Below are positions 59,800 to 64,000 of a stretch of DNA of 64,000 bases, piece by piece. Origin of the DNA: Ahaetulla prasina (taxonomy: Eukaryota > Chordata > Lepidosauria > Squamata > Colubridae); assembly GCF_028640845.1 (NCBI RefSeq), contig NC_080543.1, positions 11,125,959 to 11,189,958 of the forward strand, given 5' to 3'. Position numbers and translations under genes: made by a program. Below the pieces are notes generated by a model that searched no databases, was not told the DNA's origin, and was given only the letters and a program-made list of their open reading frames with translations. The first letter of the stretch is position 1. Every line of letters starts with the position of its first letter.

Positions 59800-61675
59800 A
59801 TTGTGGTGGCTTCCAGTGATGTCACCGCTCCTGCTGGGTGCTCTAACAGGGCACTCCGCGTTAGAAGATTGTAAAAGTCAGTGAAACAGTATAAATCACT
59901 GTTCACTGACCTTAGCATACCCTTTGGGCAAAAGAGGGTTATGCAGAGCTGTGGAAAAGTGGTAGATCTAGACAGGGGGTTTGCTCTTAAGAGCGAATTT
60001 TCCTGGATTTATGATCCCACCGAATTCCACTACCTCCAACTTCAAACGCGCTCCTGTTTTTTTTTCAGGAAAAAGGAGTAGGAGAGTCGCTTCTGCTCAA
60101 AAGGACTTATTAAATTGATTGATTTTCTAAGCAGACGGGAATTTCACAAGCGTTCGATCTTTGATGTAGAATCAACACGGCAAGTACCGACTCCCTTTTT
60201 GAAACCTGAAACCTTTCTTTGTCTCTGATTAATTGACTTTTAAAATGGCGTCTGAAAGTGAAAGTAAAATTTTTTAGTACAACAAAGTAGCGTTATTTGT
60301 GGATTGTTACAAACGGAGTTCTCTTATACTGAATGGAGTAAAGGGAAGTTGTTAAGTTTAAATTCCTGATCTTTTTGAAGACAGAATGGCAGCTAAACCT
60401 TTAAAGCCTTCTGGAAGAAGGGGATCTGAACCAAGTCTTGAGGATATATTGAAAGAACAATTAAAACTTTCTGAAGATAGGCAAAAAGAGATGATGGAGA
60501 ATTTTAATGCAAAAATAAGAAGATATTCTCATGGCAGTTCAAGGACTGAGTAAAAAAATTGAGGGATTGGAAGAGGAAATGCAACAGATCTCTCAGTCAA
60601 ATAAGCATTTAGAAGATAAAATGCAAGGTGTTCAGAAAAAAGTGGATCAAAATGAAGATCAGGTTGTGATATTACAATATAAACTTATGGAAGGAGCTCT
60701 TAGAATTCGTGGTATGCAAGAACAGCGAGGAGAAGACTTAAGAAAAATTATATCAGAAGCATTGGCTGAATTTATTGAAGTGGAACCCCAAGAGGTAGCT
60801 TACCAAATTGATAAAATATATAGAGTTAATTCCTGGATCGCAAGACAGAGAAAGCTTCCTCGGGACATTGTGGTTTATTTTGTGAAAAGGACTATGAGAA
60901 ATCAGATTTTGCAAGTTTCATATCAGACAACTTTAAAAATTGGAGAACAGGAGCTGAAGGTGTTGAAAGAGATTCCTTCCAAGATGTTAAGAGATAGGAA
61001 GGAATTTGTTTTTACACAAGAACTTAAAAAACATCAGATTCAATTCAGATGGGAGGTGCCAGTTGGACTGACAGTATTTTATCAAGGAAGGAGATACAGA
61101 ATTGACACTGTTTTAAAGGCAAAGGATTTTCTTTCTACAGTTTTGAAAGTTGAAACAGAAGTGATAGAAAACTTCAAGAGATTCAAGAAGGCGTGGTGAT
61201 CCAAGAGCCTTTATTGCTGCCAGCATTAGAGGAACCACAAGAGCAAAGGGTGACAAGAGGAGCTCTTAAGCGTAAAGAAGAGCAACAGTCTCAAAGTAAA
61301 AGTCAGGACCCCAGTATGGAATTTGGCTGAGATGGCTAAAATCTCAGCTTTCTTAAAAGACAATACGCAGGAAAGATATTTAATTGAATGGAAAAAATGG
61401 ATTGATTATATACAAAACAGATATCAGATTAAGAAATATCAGATTGCCTTTGAATAATTAGAAAGTTATTTTATTTAATGGGGAGGGGGTTGGGAGATGA
61501 AAAGCTTTGGATGAGGTTAATTGGATTGGAAGGGAAAATGTTATTCTATGTTTGGTTTATGTATAACAATACCTTGTGATTGACTCGGGGAGCTGGGGGG
61601 GAGGAGGGGAAGGGTTTTTGGGAGGAGGGGAAGGGTGAAAATGTCTTTGTTTTTTTTTTTAAACTTTTTCAATAA
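59800..61675 (+). mobile_element. L1 LINE with large internal deletion
   Basis: Flanked by AAGAAGTAG (59791-59799, 61676-61684). A 5' UTR ('tggcttccagtgatgtcacc', 'gggcactccgcg') is followed by ORF1 (60386-61199). After only about 130 bp the sequence jumps to the last codons of ORF2 (61330-61457: MAKISAFLKDNTQERYLIEW, KKWIDYIQNRYQIKKYQIAF), and then the 3' UTR ends AACTTTTTCAATAAAA. The whole endonuclease and reverse transcriptase are missing, so it depended on other copies to move. Confidence 0.9.
60386..61199 (+). pseudogene. L1 ORF1 protein, frameshifted
   Basis: ORF1p is the RNA-binding chaperone of L1. From ATG 60386 (MAAKPLKPSGRRGSEPSLED) the frame runs to an extra base near 60515, after which the correct frame is that of 60531-61199. 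That part (222 aa) has a coiled coil (GLSKKIEGLEEEMQQISQSN, KHLEDKMQGVQKKVDQNEDQ), the RRM-like region (LRIRGMQEQRGEDLRKIISE) and the C-terminal domain (RRYRIDTVLKAKDFLSTVLK). One indel breaks it; otherwise well preserved, suggesting recent insertion. Confidence 0.85.
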
Positions 61676-61801
61676 AAGAAGTAGGTTGTGGTCTACTTTG
61701 TCAAATGCCTTGCTGAAGTCTAAGTATATTATGTCCACAGTATTTCGCTGGTCTAATTTAGTCACTATGTTGAAGAATGAAATAAGATTGGTTTGGCATG
61801 A

Positions 61802-62133
61802 GATTTCAGCCTTCTTGAAAGACAGTACTCAAGAAAAATATTTAAATGAATGGAAGAACTGGATTGACTATATTCAAAATAGATATCAGATTAAGAAATT
61901 TCGGATTGCCTTTGAATGAAGGATGTTGTTTTTGATTTTAATGGAAGAAGTCAGGTTATGTGAGAGAGAAGGATTATAATTGTGTTAGATTTTAAAAATT
62001 TAATGTATGACTGTTTTGTTTAATGAACTATACCTTGTGTTTGCTCCGGGAAGTCCGGGGGGGGGGGGTTTGGAGGGAGGGGGGAGGGGGAAAAATTTAA
62101 TTGTTGTTGTAAAACTTTTTCAATAAAAAAAAA
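61802..62133 (+). mobile_element. Second L1 3' end inserted in CR1
   Basis: An exact 18-bp duplication AAGATTGGTTTGGCATGA (61784-61801, 62134-62151). The sequence covers the ORF2 C-terminus (ISAFLKDSTQEKYLNEWKNW, stop at 61919) and the 3' UTR ending AACTTTTTCAATAAAAAA. Confidence 0.95.
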
Positions 62134-62226
62134 AAGATTGGTTTGGCATGATCTGTTTTTAACAAACCCGTGCTGACTGCTAGTTATTACTTTACTCATC
62201 TCTAGGTGTTGGCAGATCTGTTTTTT

Positions 62227-63189
62227 TATTATCTTTTTCAGTATCTTCCCAGGTATTGATGTTAGGCTGATTGGTCTGTAGTTTCCTGGGTCTGTTTTTT
62301 TTCTTTTTTTGAAGATGGGAACCACATCAGCTCTTTTCCAGTCCTCTGGTAGTTTCCTGGTATTCTAGGATTTTTGAAAGATACGGTGAAATGATTCTGA
62401 GATGTCATCTACCAGCTCCTTTAGAACTCTGGGATGTAGTTTGTGAGGTCCTGGTGATTTGTAGTCATCAAGATCAGACAGGTGTTCTCTTACTAATTTT
62501 TTTTGGTTTATTTTAACTTTTATTTCCAGTCTGTTTTTTACAGTTATGTTTCTGGTAGGTTGGGCTATAGTTTCTTTTTGCGTAAAGACCAATGCAAAGA
62601 ATGAGTTAAGCAGCTCTGCTTTCTCTCTGTTGCCTGTTACTTCCTTGCCGTCTTCTCTCTTTAGTGGACTTGATTTTTTTCTTGTTATTTATGTGTTGGA
62701 AGAAACTTTTTATTATCTTTTCAGTATCTTCCCAGGTATTGATGTTAGGCTGATTGGTCTGTAGTTTCCTGGGTCTGTTTTTCTTTTTGAAGATGGGAAC
62801 CACATCAGCTCTTTTCCAGTCCTCTGGTAGTTTCCTGGTATTCTAGGATTTTGGAAAGATATGGTGAAATGATTCTGAGATGTCATCTACCAGCTCCTTT
62901 AGAACTCTGGGATGTAGTTTGTGAGGTCCTGGTGATTTGTAGTCATCAAGATCAGACAAGTGTTCTCTTACTAATTTTTTTTTTGTTTACTTTAACTTTT
63001 ATTTCCAGTCTGTTTTTTACAGTTATGTTTCTGGTAGGTTGGGCTATAGTTTCTTTTTGCGTAAAGACCAATGCAAAGAATGAGTTAAGCAGCTCTGCTT
63101 TCTCTCTGTTGCCTGTTACTTCCTTGCCGTCTTCTCTCTTTAGTGGACTTGATTTTTTTCTTGTTATTTATGTGTTGGAAGAAACTTTT
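62227..63189 (-). repeat. Tandem duplication of about 0.48 kb within CR1
   Basis: 62227-62709 and 62710-63189 are almost identical: both start 'ttattatctttt' and include 'cagtatcttcccaggtattg', 'tcagctcttttccagtcctc' and 'ccttgccgtcttctctcttt'. They differ at a few bases and in T-run lengths. The duplication repeats the linker and early RT coding region of CR1. Confidence 0.9.
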
Positions 63190-64000
63190 TTTTGTTATCT
63201 TTGACTTTTGTTGCAAGTCTTTGTTCATTCTGAGCCTTTGCTTTCCTGACTTCGTCTTTGCAGATTCTGGCTGTCTGCTGATATCCTGCCTTAGTTATGT
63301 GTCCCTCTTTCCATTTTTTGTACTTGTCCTTTTTGTCTTTCAATTTGTCAGAGAGATCTTTGTGCAGCCATGCTGGTTTCTTCTTGGATTTCTTGTTTTT
63401 CTTTCTCAGCGGTATTGCACTGGTCTGGGCTTTTATGATCATATTTTTCAGTTTCCCAAGATTCTTGTGTTGTTTTCCATTTTAAAATCTAAGACTCTAG
63501 TATCATTTTGTTCTACTGCTTGTCTATGAGTTATGTTGAATTCAAGTATGACATGGTCACTCTCACCTAAGGTTCCTGCAGTTTCAACTCCCTCTATCAC
63601 TTCTCTGTTTGTAAGTATTGAGTCCAGTATGGCCGTCCCTCTAGTTCCCTTCTCTACTTTTTGGACAACCAAATTGTCAGCTAGGTTGGTTAGGAACCTA
63701 TTTGATTTTTCACTTGGTGCAGAATTAATTTTCCAATAGATATCAGGATAATTGAAGTCCCCCATTACTATTGTAGTTTCCTGCATATATTTGTTAGTTG
63801 GTTGGAAAAAAGGATGTCTATTTTTTCTGCTTGTTTGGGTGGCCTATAGCATATACCTATGGCCATGTCATTCTTTTTATCTTTTATGTTGATCCATATG
63901 CATTCTAGGAAGTCTTTGTCTTTGGTTTTGTGCAATTCTATATCAATATAGTAGTCCTTTACATAGAGTGCAACTCCACCTCCTCTTTTATGGGGTCTGG

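Larger units (their letters stand above)
59622..64000 (-). mobile_element. CR1 LINE (partial, extends beyond the window)
   Basis: Minus-strand coding similarity runs from the endonuclease at the right edge (KRGGVALYVKD; MGDFNYPDIYWK, 63770-63735; LGESDHVILEFN) through a basic linker to the RT. There NYRPISLTSIPGKILKKIIK and SSQHGFVKNRSCQTNL (62270-62130) lead to DIIYLDFSKAFDKVDHNLLL (61740-61680) and CGVPQGSVLSPVLF (about 59690-59630). The copy is broken by two L1 insertions and an internal tandem duplication, and is truncated near 59622 before the YADD motif. Confidence 0.85.

Overview
The window looks like intergenic and genic DNA from a squamate, most probably an advanced snake. It carries Bov-B LINE sequence, three Sauria SINEs, CR1/L3 and Rex1-like ('Snake1'-type) LINEs whose 3' tails run into pentanucleotide microsatellites, squamate-type L2 LINEs, L1, and very many short hAT and TA-flanked (Tc1/mariner-like) non-autonomous DNA transposons. 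There is no operon-like organisation and no sign of prokaryotic or viral genome content.

Only one complete host gene is evident: PRSS23 (+ strand), a secreted serine protease whose whole 372-residue coding region lies in one exon (CDS 23160-24278) behind a clear splice acceptor at 23146. Its 3' UTR probably runs to about 26460 and has been invaded by a composite minisatellite, a LINE tail and a DNA transposon. A second likely host exon is on the minus strand (about 51530-52235): a terminal exon encoding a transmembrane segment and a short cytoplasmic tail of an unrecognised type I membrane protein, with its own polyadenylation signal. Its 3' UTR appears partly duplicated.

Layout. 1-9 kb: CR1 fragments, a solo LTR, hAT elements, inverted Rex1-like LINE tails, unannotated DNA. 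9-16 kb: LTRs, microsatellites, and a 1.6 kb segment (9092-10718) present again at 14242-15847 inside a DNA-transposon copy; two solo LTRs of one family in opposite orientation lie between. 16-19 kb: a direct tandem duplication of about 0.9 kb. 19-23 kb: microsatellites, L2 and Rex1-like LINE copies. 23-26.5 kb: PRSS23. 26.5-35 kb: hAT elements, Bov-B split by a CR1, L1 fragments, long CTTC repeat. 35.5-39.3 kb: a near full-length but defective L2 LINE (-). 39.6-50 kb: deeply nested hAT, LTR, CR1 and L2 insertions. 51-53.8 kb: the host exon and more nested elements. 54-59 kb: nested LTRs, hAT elements and a candidate ancient conserved SINE-derived element. 59.6-64 kb: a CR1 LINE (-), running off the right edge, broken by two L1 insertions and an internal tandem duplication.

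The most interesting observations are: two copies of a hAT element that carries a piece of a host coiled-coil gene including an apparent splice acceptor and stop codon (a Pack-hAT); a foldback element with arms of about 63 bp split by an L1; the duplicated segment whose two junctions both show short homology to the recipient repeat; and a series of insertions-within-insertions, many dated relative to one another by exact 8-bp (hAT), 5-bp (LTR) or longer (LINE/SINE) target-site duplications read directly in the sequence. Family names for repeats are from recognition by eye and were not checked against a repeat library.
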